DNA from: Entamoeba invadens IP1
Taxonomy: Eukaryota > Evosea > Mastigamoebida > Endamoebidae
Direction: 5' to 3'
DNA length: 15,139 nt
Assembly: GCF_000330505.1 (NCBI RefSeq)
Contig: NW_004191926.1
Coordinates: 60,664 to 75,802, forward strand
In this document: one piece after another, positions 7,750-15,139 of the stretch
Numbering within the stretch: position 1 is the first letter of the stretch
How the letters are laid out: each line of letters begins with the position of its first letter
The notes under the pieces: model-generated
Seen by the model: the letters and a program-made list of their open reading frames with translations, nothing else
Told to the model about the DNA's origin: nothing
Database searches by the model: none
Position numbers and translations under genes: made by a program

Positions 7750-8092
7750 ATGTGATTTGTTCCAAGTGAACTCTTCGTATTTTTTTGGAGATTGTTAAAA
7801 AAAATCTGTTTTATTGAAATCTAAACAAATTATAAATGTGGAGAATAAGTGTTTTTTTTTATTAAATCAAATAAAAATAAAAAACACACAAAAAAAACTC
7901 ACAATTGATTTTTTCAATTTTTTTTTAAAACCCTTTTTCAATTTTTCGAAAAATTATATTTTTTTATATATAACACTAAACAGTATTTTGTAAATCTCTT
8001 TGTTATTTTAAATAACTTTTTGGCATTTTCTGATAATATTTACCATTTTGTGATTATAATAATGAAAACAAAACTTTTAGATTGTGATGGGA
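7750..8092. other. AT-rich intergenic DNA between transposon and Elp3
   Basis: About 340 bases with long A and T homopolymers and no supportable gene. AAGTGAACTC near 7765-7774 resembles a GAAC element but is about 360 bases from the Elp3 start, too far for the core promoter. A 34-codon ORF starts at 8062 and overlaps the Elp3 start in another frame. It begins upstream of the TATA-like word and is probably not in the mRNA. Confidence 0.5.
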
Positions 8093-8128
8093 GTATAATA
8101 AAAAACTTTGAAATCTCAAAAAATCAGA
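8093..8128 (+). promoter_or_regulatory. likely Elp3 core promoter (TATA-like and initiator-like words)
   Basis: GTATAATA at 8093-8100 lies about 30 bases upstream of the ATG. AAAAAATCAGA, running directly up to that ATG, resembles the Entamoeba initiator AAAAATTCA. Both positions fit the very short leaders of this lineage. No GAAC word is present between them. The call rests on spacing and short motifs only. Confidence 0.35.
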
Positions 8129-10019
8129 ATGAAATCTCAAGTGATCAAAGGCAGAAAGGGACCGCCTAAATACGGTAGAAATTCGGTTCAATTTGTAGCG
8201 TGTATCAATGATATCGTCCAGACATTAATTGATATGTACGAGAAAGGAGAGGAGATCGATGTCAACCGGCTTAAAACCAAAATGGCACAAAAGCATGATC
8301 TCCATACATCCCCTAAACAAGTCGACATCATAGCGGCTATCCCCGACTCACACCGTCCTTTCTTATTACCCATTATCAAATCCAAACCCGTTCGTACTGC
8401 TTCTGGAATAGTCGCAATTGCCGTGATGTGTAAACCACATCGATGCCCTAACATCCGTACAGGCGGCGACTCTTGTGTGTATTGTCCTGGTGGTTGTGAC
8501 TCGGACTTTGAATACTCGACACAGTCGTACACGGGATATGAACCAACTTCCATGAGAGCAGTTCGCGCGAGGTATAACCCATATATCCAATCTCGGACTC
8601 GTGTCGAGCAGCTCCAGAAATTGGGACACAATGTCGAGAAAGTCGAATATATTATTATGGGTGGGACATTTCTTTCAATGGATAAACCTTATCGAGACTC
8701 ATTCATCCTTGGCCTCTTCGACGCACTGTCGGGCCACGTGTCGTCAACAGTCGAAGAAGCAGTGAACTATGGCGAGAATTCCAAAATTAAGTGTGTTGCT
8801 ATGACTATAGAAACTCGGCCAGATTGTTGTTCAGAGGACCACATCAGAGAGATGTTCCGTTATGGAACAACACGTTTAGAGATTGGTTTGCAATCGATAT
8901 TCGAAGATGTGTGTAAGAACTGTAACCGAGGTCACTCTGTCAAGGATTGCACTGACACCTACGTGAGACTCAAAGACGCTGGGTACAAAATAGTTACACA
9001 TATGATGCCAAATCTACCAGAAGTACCACCAGAGAGAGACGTGTTCACGTATTCCGAAATGTTCTCGGACGGGCAATTTCAAGTCGATGGGCTGAAGTTG
9101 TACCCAACCCTCGTTATTCGAGGAACAAGACTCTATGAAATGTGGAGAAAAGGACTCTACCATTCATACACGTCTGAGGAAACTATTGATGTTTTGTCAA
9201 GAATTCTGGCTTTGGTGCCGCCTTGGGTTTGTATTTTACTATTAGTTAATAGTTTTAAATTATAAATTATATTATAATAAAACAATTGCTTAATAACAAC
9301 ACCACTAAGCTTATTATAATTTGTTAATTAATGTTCTCATCTTGAATAAGACTGAGAAAGGCGTGGTTGAACAGTCTGACGTTGAGGTGAGAATCCACAG
9401 AATTCAGAGGGATATTCCAATCCCTTTGGTCTCTGCAGGTGCGGACAAAGGCAACCTGAGGGAGTATGTCCAGAAAAAGATGGACGAGAACAATTGGCCT
9501 TGTCGCGATACACGAACGCGAGAAGTTGGGATTGCAGCACTTCAGGGAAAACCTGGGAAGAAAGTGAAAGGCGCACGCGAGATCGAGTTGATCCGAAGAG
9601 ATTTTGTGGGGTCTGAAGGGTGGGAGACATTTTTGTCATATGAAGACCCTGAAGAGGATTTACTTATTGGTCTTTTGAGACTCAGAAAACCGACTGAACA
9701 CAAGTTTATGAAGGAACTGGAAGGCGAGACATCAATTATAAGAGAACTTCATGTCTACGGAACCGCAATTCCTGTCAACACGAAGAACCTGAACCAATAC
9801 CAACACATGGGGTACGGCGCATTACTTTTACAAGAAGCAGAACGAATCGCCAGAGAGGAACACGGCAGCAATAAGATCGTCATCATATCAGGAGTTGGAG
9901 TCAGGCATTACTACAGGAAGTTTGGGTATATTCTTGATGGTCCTTACATGGCAAAGTTATTGGTCGAGGGGCAAAAACTTGACAAAGACACAAGGCATTT
10001 TAACGATTACAAAAATTGA
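8129..10019 (+). CDS. ELP3: Elp3, Elongator tRNA-modifying catalytic subunit (spliced)
   Basis: Elp3 is the radical-SAM and acetyltransferase subunit of Elongator, which uses acetyl-CoA to build the cm5 side chain of wobble uridine in tRNA. The ATG at 8129 is used; an in-frame TTG at 8108 gives a slightly longer frame. Exon 1 (8129-9226) encodes 366 residues with the cluster motif CKPHRCPN...CVYCPGG (C106, C116 and C119 as Cx9Cx2C, plus C101) and [15 protein letters not shown]. Exon 2, placed at 9387-10019, holds the GNAT domain, with the acetyl-CoA loop QHMGYG near residues 505-510 and YYRK near 541-544. The exon junction falls inside the conserved stretch [14 protein letters not shown]. The total is about 576 residues, a little longer than the roughly 550 of animal and yeast proteins. 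All key residues are present, so it should be active. The gene converges on the WH2 protein gene. Confidence 0.95.
9227..9386 (+). other. Elp3 intron (acceptor uncertain)
   Basis: The donor GTTTGT at 9227-9232 directly follows the TGG codon of the conserved PPW and matches the Entamoeba donor. Reading through gives hydrophobic residues and a TAA, so the interruption must be spliced. Three in-frame acceptors are possible: AAG ending at 9350, CAG ending at 9374 and GAG ending at 9386. The last gives a gapless match to the Elp3 family. The 36 bases 9351-9386 are, however, as G+C-rich as coding DNA, and an earlier acceptor would add 4 or 12 residues. None is the preferred TAG. Confidence 0.75.
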
Positions 10020-10251
10020 GAATTCTGTGTTATTTTATAGTTAAATTAATATTTTATAAATTACAATTCGATTTATAAAAGAAACAAAGAGTTCAGTTGT
10101 TACGTTTTATAAATTATTGTATAAGTTTGTTTATAGTTTAATATCAACCAAAGTATCTCATTTATAAAATGAGATATTATTAACAGAATGAAAGAAAAGA
10201 AGAGCGAAAAAAAAGTAAAAGACAATGCTAGAATGAATTACTTGGGGTGGA
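10020..10251. other. convergent intergenic region with a 10-bp hairpin
   Basis: This 232-base spacer separates the 3' ends of Elp3 (+) and the WH2 protein gene (-). TATCTCATTT at 10154-10163 and AAATGAGATA at 10167-10176 form a perfect 10-bp stem with a 3-base loop ATA. The palindrome reads the same on both strands, so it would be in either gene's 3' region. In DNA this AT-rich such stems arise by chance fairly easily. Confidence 0.5.
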
Positions 10252-12402
10252 TTACATTCCTCTTCCGCCTCTTCCTCCCCTTGGGGCGCCTCTGGGTGCT
10301 GGTGCACCTCTAGGGGCGCCTCTTGGAGCTCCACGTGGTGCGCCTCTTGGCGGCATTTGGAATTGTTGTGGCTGTTCCTCTTCCTGTTGTTCTTCTTGTG
10401 GTTCTTCGTATTGCTGTGGTGGTGGCATTCCGCCTCTTCCGCCTCTAGGGGCTCCTCTTGGAGCTCCGCGTGGTGCTGGTGCACCTCTGTGCATTGGTGG
10501 TTGAGCAGCTGGTCTCGGAGCAGATTGGGACATCCCTCCTCTTGATGGTGGTGCATGTGCTCCTCCGGCTCTATTTGCTCGTGCAGCTATAGCAGCGGCA
10601 AGTGGGTTTCCGCCCATACCGCCCATTCCTCCTCCCATTCCACCGCCCATACCTCCTGACGGTTTGTTGCTGATTGCTGGCGCTGATTTATCAACGGTTA
10701 CTGCTTTTTTGAGTTTTCTTCCTGCTTGAATTTGTGAAAGTAAATCGCCTCTTCCAGCAGACGATGGTGGTGCTGATGGTGCATCTCCACCAGATGGTGG
10801 TGGTGGCATATTAGGTGGTGGTGGCGGCATCATACCCATTGGTGGTGGTGGGGGTTGTGCTGATGAAGACATACCTCCTCTTGGTGCACCTCGGGATGCC
10901 GACCTTGGTGCGGAACGTGGAGCGGCTCGTGGTGCTGGTGCTCCACGTGGTGCAGCTCTTGGTGCGCCTCTAGATGGCATTTGGAATTGTTGTGGCTGTT
11001 CCTCTTCCTGTTGTTCTTCTTGTGGTTCTTCACGTTGTTGTGGTGGTGGCATTCCTCCACGTCCTCCTCTTGGAGCGCCTCTGGGTGCTGGTGCACCTCT
11101 GTGCATTGGTGGTTGAGCAGCGGGTGGTGGAGCTGATCTTTGCATACCTCCTCTTGATGGTGGTGCATGTGCTCCTCCGGCTCTGTTTGCTCGTGCGGCG
11201 ATGGCAGCGGCAAGTGGGTTTCCGCCCATACCGCCCATTCCTCCTCCCATTCCACCGCCCATACCTCCTGACGGTTTGTTGCTGATTGCTGGCGCTGATT
11301 TATCAACGGTTACTGCTTTTTTGAGTTTTCTTCCTGCTTGAATTTGTGAAAGTAAATCGCCTCTTCCAGCAGACGATGGTGGTGCTGATGGTGCATCTCC
11401 ACCAGATGGTGGTGGTGGCATATTAGGTGGTGGTGGCGGCATCATACCCATTGGTGGTGGTGGGGGTTGTGCTGATGAAGACATACCTCCTCTTGGTGCA
11501 CCTCGGGGTGCCGACCTTGGTGCTGGTGCACCTCTAGAAGTTCCTCTTGGTGCTGGTGCTCCACGTGGTGCACCTCTAGATGGCATTTGGAATTGCTGTG
11601 GTTGTTCTTCTTCTTCTTGTGGTTCTTCATATTGTGGTTGTGGTGGTGGCATTCCGCCTCTTCCTCCCCTTGGGGCGCCTCTGGGTGCTGGTGCACCTCT
11701 AGGGGCGCCTCTTGGAGCTCCACGTGGTGCGCCTCTTGGCGGCATTTGGAATTGTTGTGGCTGTTCCTCTTCCTGTTGTTCTTCTTGTGGTTCTTCGTAT
11801 TGCTGTGGTGGTGGCATTCCGCCTCTTCCACCCCTCCCGCCGCGAGGAGCTCCTCCTCTTGGTGGCATAGCGCGTGATGGTGGTGGAGCTGATCTTTGCA
11901 TCCCTCCTCTTGATGGTGGTGCATGTGCTCCTCCGCCTCTATTTGCTCTTGAAGCTATAGCAGCGGCCATTGGGTTTCCACCCATACCGCCCATTCCTCC
12001 TCCCATTCCTCCAGATCCTTTTTTACCTTCGATCATTGGGGCAGACTTGTCAACTGTTTCACATTTCTGGAGTTTCTTTCCTTTTTGAATTTGCGAGAGT
12101 AAGTCGCCTCTTCCAGCAGACGATGGAGCAGGCATCTTAGAGTTAGAAGGTGGTGGTGGTCCCGGTGGTGGTGGCATCATTCCTAGTTATAAGTGACATA
12201 GAAAAAGAAGGGTGTCGGCATTATACATAATTAACAACAAGTTCAGACGAGTCCAAAAAATTTGATTCAAGAAAGTAAAGAGATACAAACCTGGTGGTGG
12301 CGCGAGTCCTGGTGGTGGTGCCAAGTCTCCTGGAGGTGGTGGTGCCGAACCTCCAGAGGCGTGTGATGAGGATTTCTTCTTAAAGAATCCGAAAGGAGCC
12401 AT
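10252..12402 (-). CDS. verprolin/WIP-like proline-rich protein with three WH2 motifs
   Basis: The gene has two exons: 12402-12291 and 12182-10252, joined through a split Gly codon (G|GA), giving about 680 residues. WH2 motifs bind actin monomers. Three occur near residues 58-86, 308-337 and 511-540, in the verprolin/WIP style (AGRGDLLSQIQ, then GRKLKKAVTVDKSAP). Each is followed by a Gly/Met-rich spacer and a short helix NPLAAAIAARANR. Between them lie polyproline runs suited to profilin or SH3 binding (PPPPPMGMMPPPPP), Gln/Glu tracts (EEPQEEQQEEEQPQQ) and many RGAP/RGG repeats. The N-terminus MAPFGFFKKKSSS is basic. No WASP-type GBD, EVH1 or acidic C-terminal motif is evident, so it resembles verprolin/WIP more than WASP. 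Expected role: delivering actin to assembly sites at the cell cortex. The repeats could have expanded by unequal recombination or be partly collapsed in assembly. Confidence 0.85.
10357..11592 (-). repeat. tandem duplication of about 612 bp inside the WH2 gene
   Basis: Long stretches recur at an offset of 612 bases, for example the segment beginning at 10668 and that at 11280, nearly base for base. Each unit encodes one WH2 motif with its proline, glycine and RGG spacers (about 204 codons). The most upstream WH2 copy (near 12040-12120) sits about 747 bases further on and is clearly more diverged, so the two downstream copies are the younger duplication. A second near-identical pair, about 10268-10440 and 11657-11829, has an offset of 1389 bases, showing additional internal exchange. 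Confidence 0.85.
12183..12290 (-). other. intron of the WH2 gene, 108 bases
   Basis: On the minus strand the donor is CAG|GTTTGT at 12290-12285 and the acceptor is AACTAG|GAATG, ending at 12183. Both match Entamoeba consensus. Removing it joins CCACCAG to GAATGATGCCACC in frame and continues the polyproline region. Without splicing, exon 1 runs into a hydrophobic tail and stops. Confidence 0.92.
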
Positions 12403-12420
12403 TTAATTTGAAAATTGTAG

Positions 12421-12442
12421 ATAAAAGTTCGTCTTAAAATAC
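12421..12442 (-). promoter_or_regulatory. core promoter of the WH2 gene: TATA-like plus GAAC
   Basis: On the minus strand GTATTTTAAG (12442-12433) resembles the Entamoeba TATA-like element GTATTTAAA. It is immediately followed by GACGAACTTT (12433-12424), a GAAC-type element. They lie 20-40 bases upstream of the ATG at 12402, with CAATTTTCAAATTAA as a possible initiator region. Order and spacing match the three-part core promoter described in E. histolytica. Confidence 0.5.
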
Positions 12443-13261
12443 AGAGTCGACAAAACTTAAAAACCGAATTTCCAAGTTCATCCCAAAATCACGTTGAAAG
12501 TTTCTTGTGTTTCAGTTTTATAACTTACAAAGACCCGGTTTTTTGGTTTAATTCATTATTCTTTCCCCAAAACTTTTCATCGTTTGTATTTTTTTAATAA
12601 GAAAAATCAGTCTTATTGTAAGGGAAAAAATGGGTATTTAATCGGTTTTGTCATTCCATCGTTTTTGAAGTTCTACGAATCCAATTTCTATTTTTTAAAG
12701 TATTTTTTGCTCGGCATTTTCAATGTTTCTTTTGAAACAAAAATATCGATGCTGTTTAATCAATTTGTTCTATAAATAATTTAAGTGATGCGTTTACACA
12801 ACCAAACAATATAAAGTAATTATAAGCAACGACTAAAGTAATTATATTTCACAAGTAGAATTGTTTTATTCAATTTTAATACTCATTGATTAAATAAATG
12901 ATGACATGTCATTTTCGAGATGAATTGAAGTGTTTGTCCATTATCATTTACAAATAATTTTGAATTAATTTCAGGAATTTAACATGAACTTACAAAAAAA
13001 AAGAATTGTACAAAGATGTCGTGGTGTTTCCATAATTAAATAATTGCTTCCTTGTATTTAGTTTTGTATCTACTGTTTTACTAATATATCAAACGTTAAT
13101 AGTACTCATCATATATAATTTTGTATAAATAAATACAGGTGCTTCTATTCATATAAATAAATAACAATTGCACTTTATTGTTTATGTAATCAATGAGTGT
13201 ATGTGTAAACAATTATTTTTATATTAACATATAACGATAATTAAATTTCGTTGCACAATTA

Positions 13262-13282
13262 CTATTAGTAATTTACTAATAG
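13262..13282. repeat. perfect inverted repeat, 10-bp arms
   Basis: CTATTAGTAA and TTACTAATAG flank a single T. The role is unknown; AT-rich DNA produces such repeats by chance now and then. Confidence 0.6.
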
Positions 13283-13782
13283 GTGTAATTTAAAAAGATT
13301 ATTATAAAAAAATTCATAAAATAACATTCTTTTAATTTCAATTACATAATTATTAGATTTAGTTTGATGTTACACGTTTAACCTTGATTATACAATAATA
13401 TCAATTCATTAATAAAATCTTGTAATTTACAAAACATTAAAACCATCAATCCAAAGATGATTTAATTTAATTAGAAAGATATAAAGACAATAAATACTCA
13501 ATTAAAGAATTTAATCAATAAATCAATGAGTTATTGAATTTTAGTTCATTAGCATTGTTTAAACATTGGAAAATTTGTCGTGTAGATAATTAAACATTTT
13601 TCCAGAAGTCAGAATATGTATTAATAAACGAATTGTATATTATTTACTCTATTTTAATTAATAAACTATTATTTAATTTAAATTTAACTATATTTTAATT
13701 ATTACCAATTCTATATATATTTGTGACCAATTTTTTATAATTTATTTACTATAAATAAAACTATAAATCAAAAATCAAGAAT

Positions 13783-13800
13783 ACGTTTTTATAAAAACGT
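13783..13800. repeat. 18-bp perfect palindrome 3' of the UEV gene
   Basis: ACGTTTTTATAAAAACGT equals its own reverse complement. It lies about 135 bases beyond the stop of the UEV gene. It could be a 3' structure of that gene or a chance feature of the composition. Confidence 0.6.
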
Positions 13801-13832
13801 GTTAGACAATAAAATAGAGTCTGAAATGTAAT

Positions 13833-13857
13833 TATTACAACACAAAGTGTTATAATA
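13833..13857. repeat. imperfect hairpin 3' of the UEV gene
   Basis: TTATTACAACAC and GTGTTATAATA-type arms pair over 11 positions with one mismatch around a 3-base AAA loop. It lies about 78 bases downstream of the UEV stop on the minus strand, where a transcript end would be expected. Confidence 0.4.
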
Positions 13858-13934
13858 TGTTTGAATGATTATTTGAATGAGAGAATACCATTTTCACAAC
13901 AAAAAATCAGCAAAAATATTATAAAAAAAATAAA

Positions 13935-14960
13935 TTAACTTGTTTGGTACTGGACATAATTCTGATTCAGTGAATTCATTTCATCCAAATCGATTTCATC
14001 ATTCAAAAACATTTCGGCAAACACTTTTTGAGCGTCGTCCAGCTGTTCGAAGTTATTAATAACTTTCCTTCGTCTCTCATTACACACTGGCACTTGTTTT
14101 ATAATATCATCTTGACTAATTACACCAGTCTTGTACAATTCGAGTATATCAGAAAATTCCTTTGGAGGTTGTGGAAGGTCTTTAACAACCAAATGTGCAG
14201 ACATCTGTTTGAATTCCTCGTCATTAATGACTTTTTGTGTCAGTAAATTTTTCATCCCGTCCAATTCCTTCTCCGCATTAATATTGTCCAAGTACTCTCT
14301 AACATTAGCAAATCCCTGTTTAGCAGTCTCTCCTACAAGAATTTTGAATTCTTTTGGAATGTGTTTTTGGACAACAGGAACTTGTGATTCGACTTTTTCA
14401 ATTTTTTCTATTTTTTTATTTTGTAAAGTGTGTGTTAAATCGGGCACCTCTGGTATTCTGGTGTTCATCTCCGTCTTTTGGATGACTTGGATTGGTTGAA
14501 TTGGTTGGATGAATTTTTGTTGGGTAGGGGCCTTTAGAGGTGTTGGGGCGAACGGGAGGAAGTTGAGTGGAAGTTGAGGAATTTGCGTCAAAATCGCGTT
14601 AAAAATAGAAGTGAGAGTGTTGTCTTGGACCAAATTGATATAATTAATAAGTATCGAATTTTGATCGATAGAGAATAAAGGGAGTGGAGGGACTGCTGAG
14701 AGAGAAGTTTTAACCAAAGGAAGGTTCGTTGGATAGTTTTGAGGAATGTCGAAGATAAGAGGCAAAAAATAGGTTAAAGGACTTTTTTCGAAAGTGAGAG
14801 TACCATATAGCATTAATGTCTTAGACATTTGATCAAAACACAATTGAAAATGATATGTGTTTAATACAGTGACTATTTGGGGGAGAAGATAATCAGAATG
14901 GGAATACTCCGCTCCAACATTGATTATATAACTTTTTAAACCAGTTAATGAAAACGACAT
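13935..14960 (-). CDS. UEV-domain protein resembling TSG101/Vps23 (ESCRT-I)
   Basis: The ORF encodes 341 residues from the ATG at 14960. The N-terminal roughly 135 residues have the layout of a ubiquitin E2 variant domain. A helix (LKSYIINVGAEY) comes first, then strands around LMLYGTLTFEKSPLTYFLPL, the FDIPQNYPTNLPLV stretch matching the E2/UEV YP..PP region, and a closing helix (TSIFNAILTQIPQLPL). No catalytic Cys is present where an active E2 would have one, as expected for a UEV. Residues about 140-170 are Pro/Gln-rich (QPIQPIQVIQK), then a Lys/Glu-rich, probably coiled-coil segment and a helical C-terminus. TSG101/Vps23 binds ubiquitinated cargo on endosomes within ESCRT-I. The C-terminus does not show an obvious steadiness box, so membership of ESCRT-I is likely but unproven. 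There is no intron. Confidence 0.6.
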   Translation of the reverse strand: MSFSLTGLKSYIINVGAEYSHSDYLLPQIVTVLNTYHFQLCFDQMSKTLMLYGTLTFEKSPLTYFLPLIFDIPQNYPTNLPLVKTSLSAVPPLPLFSIDQNSILINYINLVQDNTLTSIFNAILTQIPQLPLNFLPFAPTPLKAPTQQKFIQPIQPIQVIQKTEMNTRIPEVPDLTHTLQNKKIEKIEKVESQVPVVQKHIPKEFKILVGETAKQGFANVREYLDNINAEKELDGMKNLLTQKVINDEEFKQMSAHLVVKDLPQPPKEFSDILELYKTGVISQDDIIKQVPVCNERRRKVINNFEQLDDAQKVFAEMFLNDEIDLDEMNSLNQNYVQYQTS

Positions 14961-15139
14961 TCTTTTGAAGTTTTAAAGATCTAAATTTGTGAAGTTTAAT
15001 AAGTTACTTATTAATATATCATTCGGATTGTTGAAAATCGACAAAATAAATCATTGATTATTTTTATATTTTATAGTTTAATATACTATTTTATTCTAAT
15101 TTGATTTTACAATCGTTTTATGATATTATTTATAATTTA
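14961..15139. other. upstream flank of the UEV gene with a 19-bp inverted repeat
   Basis: This is the promoter region of the minus-strand UEV gene, cut by the window edge. An inverted repeat TTAATAAGT/ACTTATTAA around a central T lies at 14996-15014, 36-54 bases upstream of the ATG. On the minus strand AAACTTCAC and TATATTAATA words are present, but no clean GAAC element is. Confidence 0.4.

Larger units (their letters stand above)
12443..13934. other. long AT-rich intergenic region, no gene supported
   Basis: Roughly 1.5 kb between the WH2 gene 5' end and the UEV gene 3' end. The part nearest the WH2 gene (to about 12780) is T-rich on the plus strand and less extreme in composition. The open stretch at 12584-12775 lacks an ATG near its start and encodes a low-complexity Phe/Lys/Asn-rich product, so I reject it. 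The rest is close to pure AT with several short palindromes: ATGACATGTCAT at 12901-12912, a 10-bp stem at 13262-13282, an 18-bp perfect palindrome at 13783-13800 and an imperfect 11-bp stem at 13833-13857. No tRNA, transposon ends or splice-like gene were recognised. Confidence 0.55.

Noticed and set aside
8062..8169. 34-codon ORF overlapping the Elp3 start in another frame
   Set aside because: It begins upstream of the TATA-like word at 8093, so the mRNA probably does not contain its start; the product is not recognised.
9227..9265. Elp3 truncated after the radical-SAM half and a separate acetyltransferase gene
   Set aside because: The donor sequence at the break and the family-matching continuation in the next exon show one spliced gene, not a split or pseudogene.
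10247..11877. Several open frames on both strands within the WH2 gene (Gly/Ala/Pro, His/Gln or Trp/Leu-rich)
   Set aside because: They are shadow frames of a highly repetitive, stop-poor coding sequence.
12187..12290. Hydrophobic C-terminal tail on the first WH2-gene reading frame
   Set aside because: It is read-through of a consensus GTTTGT...TAG intron; splicing joins two polyproline segments in frame.
12584..12775. 63-codon plus-strand open frame in the gap upstream of the WH2 gene
   Set aside because: It opens at TTG, has no early Met, and encodes low-complexity Phe/Lys/Asn residues dictated by T- and A-rich DNA.

Overview
The window looks like nuclear DNA of an Entamoeba-type amoebozoan. 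Intergenic DNA is extremely AT-rich while coding DNA is much less so, and genes are compact and mostly lack introns. Two introns start with GTTTGT, the donor typical of Entamoeba; one of them ends in the usual TAG. Promoter-like TATA-type and GAAC-type words lie within about 45 bases of several starts. The gene set (Elp3, a verprolin/WIP-like WH2 protein, a TSG101-like UEV protein, an ankyrin/BTB protein) is eukaryotic. A species near E. invadens is my guess, because that lineage is known to carry DNA transposons; this is inference, not proof.

Layout from left to right. 1-503 is AT-rich with no gene I can support. 504-716 (+) is a small, compositionally distinct orphan ORF. 959-4375 (+) is a large intronless protein with one clear ankyrin repeat, a beta-rich middle and a C-terminal BTB-like region. 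4434-7747 is a 3.3-kb DNA transposon with 36-bp perfect terminal inverted repeats, a TA target duplication and a pogo/Tigger-like DDE_1 transposase on the minus strand, read in three frame segments. 8129-10019 (+) is Elp3, split by one intron. Convergent to it, 10252-12402 (-) is a proline-rich protein with three WH2 motifs and one 108-base intron. 12403-13934 is a long AT-rich gap. 13935-14960 (-) encodes a UEV-domain protein resembling the ESCRT-I subunit TSG101/Vps23.

The host genes do not form an operon or an obvious pathway: tRNA wobble modification (Elp3), actin dynamics (WH2 protein) and endosomal sorting (UEV protein) are ordinary housekeeping functions in a compact genome. The most interesting part is the transposon. 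Its transposase changes frame exactly at an A-AAA-AAG heptamer, the classic -1 slippery sequence, in the right phase to join the first catalytic Asp to the rest of the DDE domain. This may be programmed frameshifting or a one-base loss in an A-run. The element also has a long N-terminal extension of unknown role, tandem motifs in its left terminal repeat and about 750 bp of unexplained DNA at its left end. I see no CRISPR, rRNA, tRNA or viral locus.
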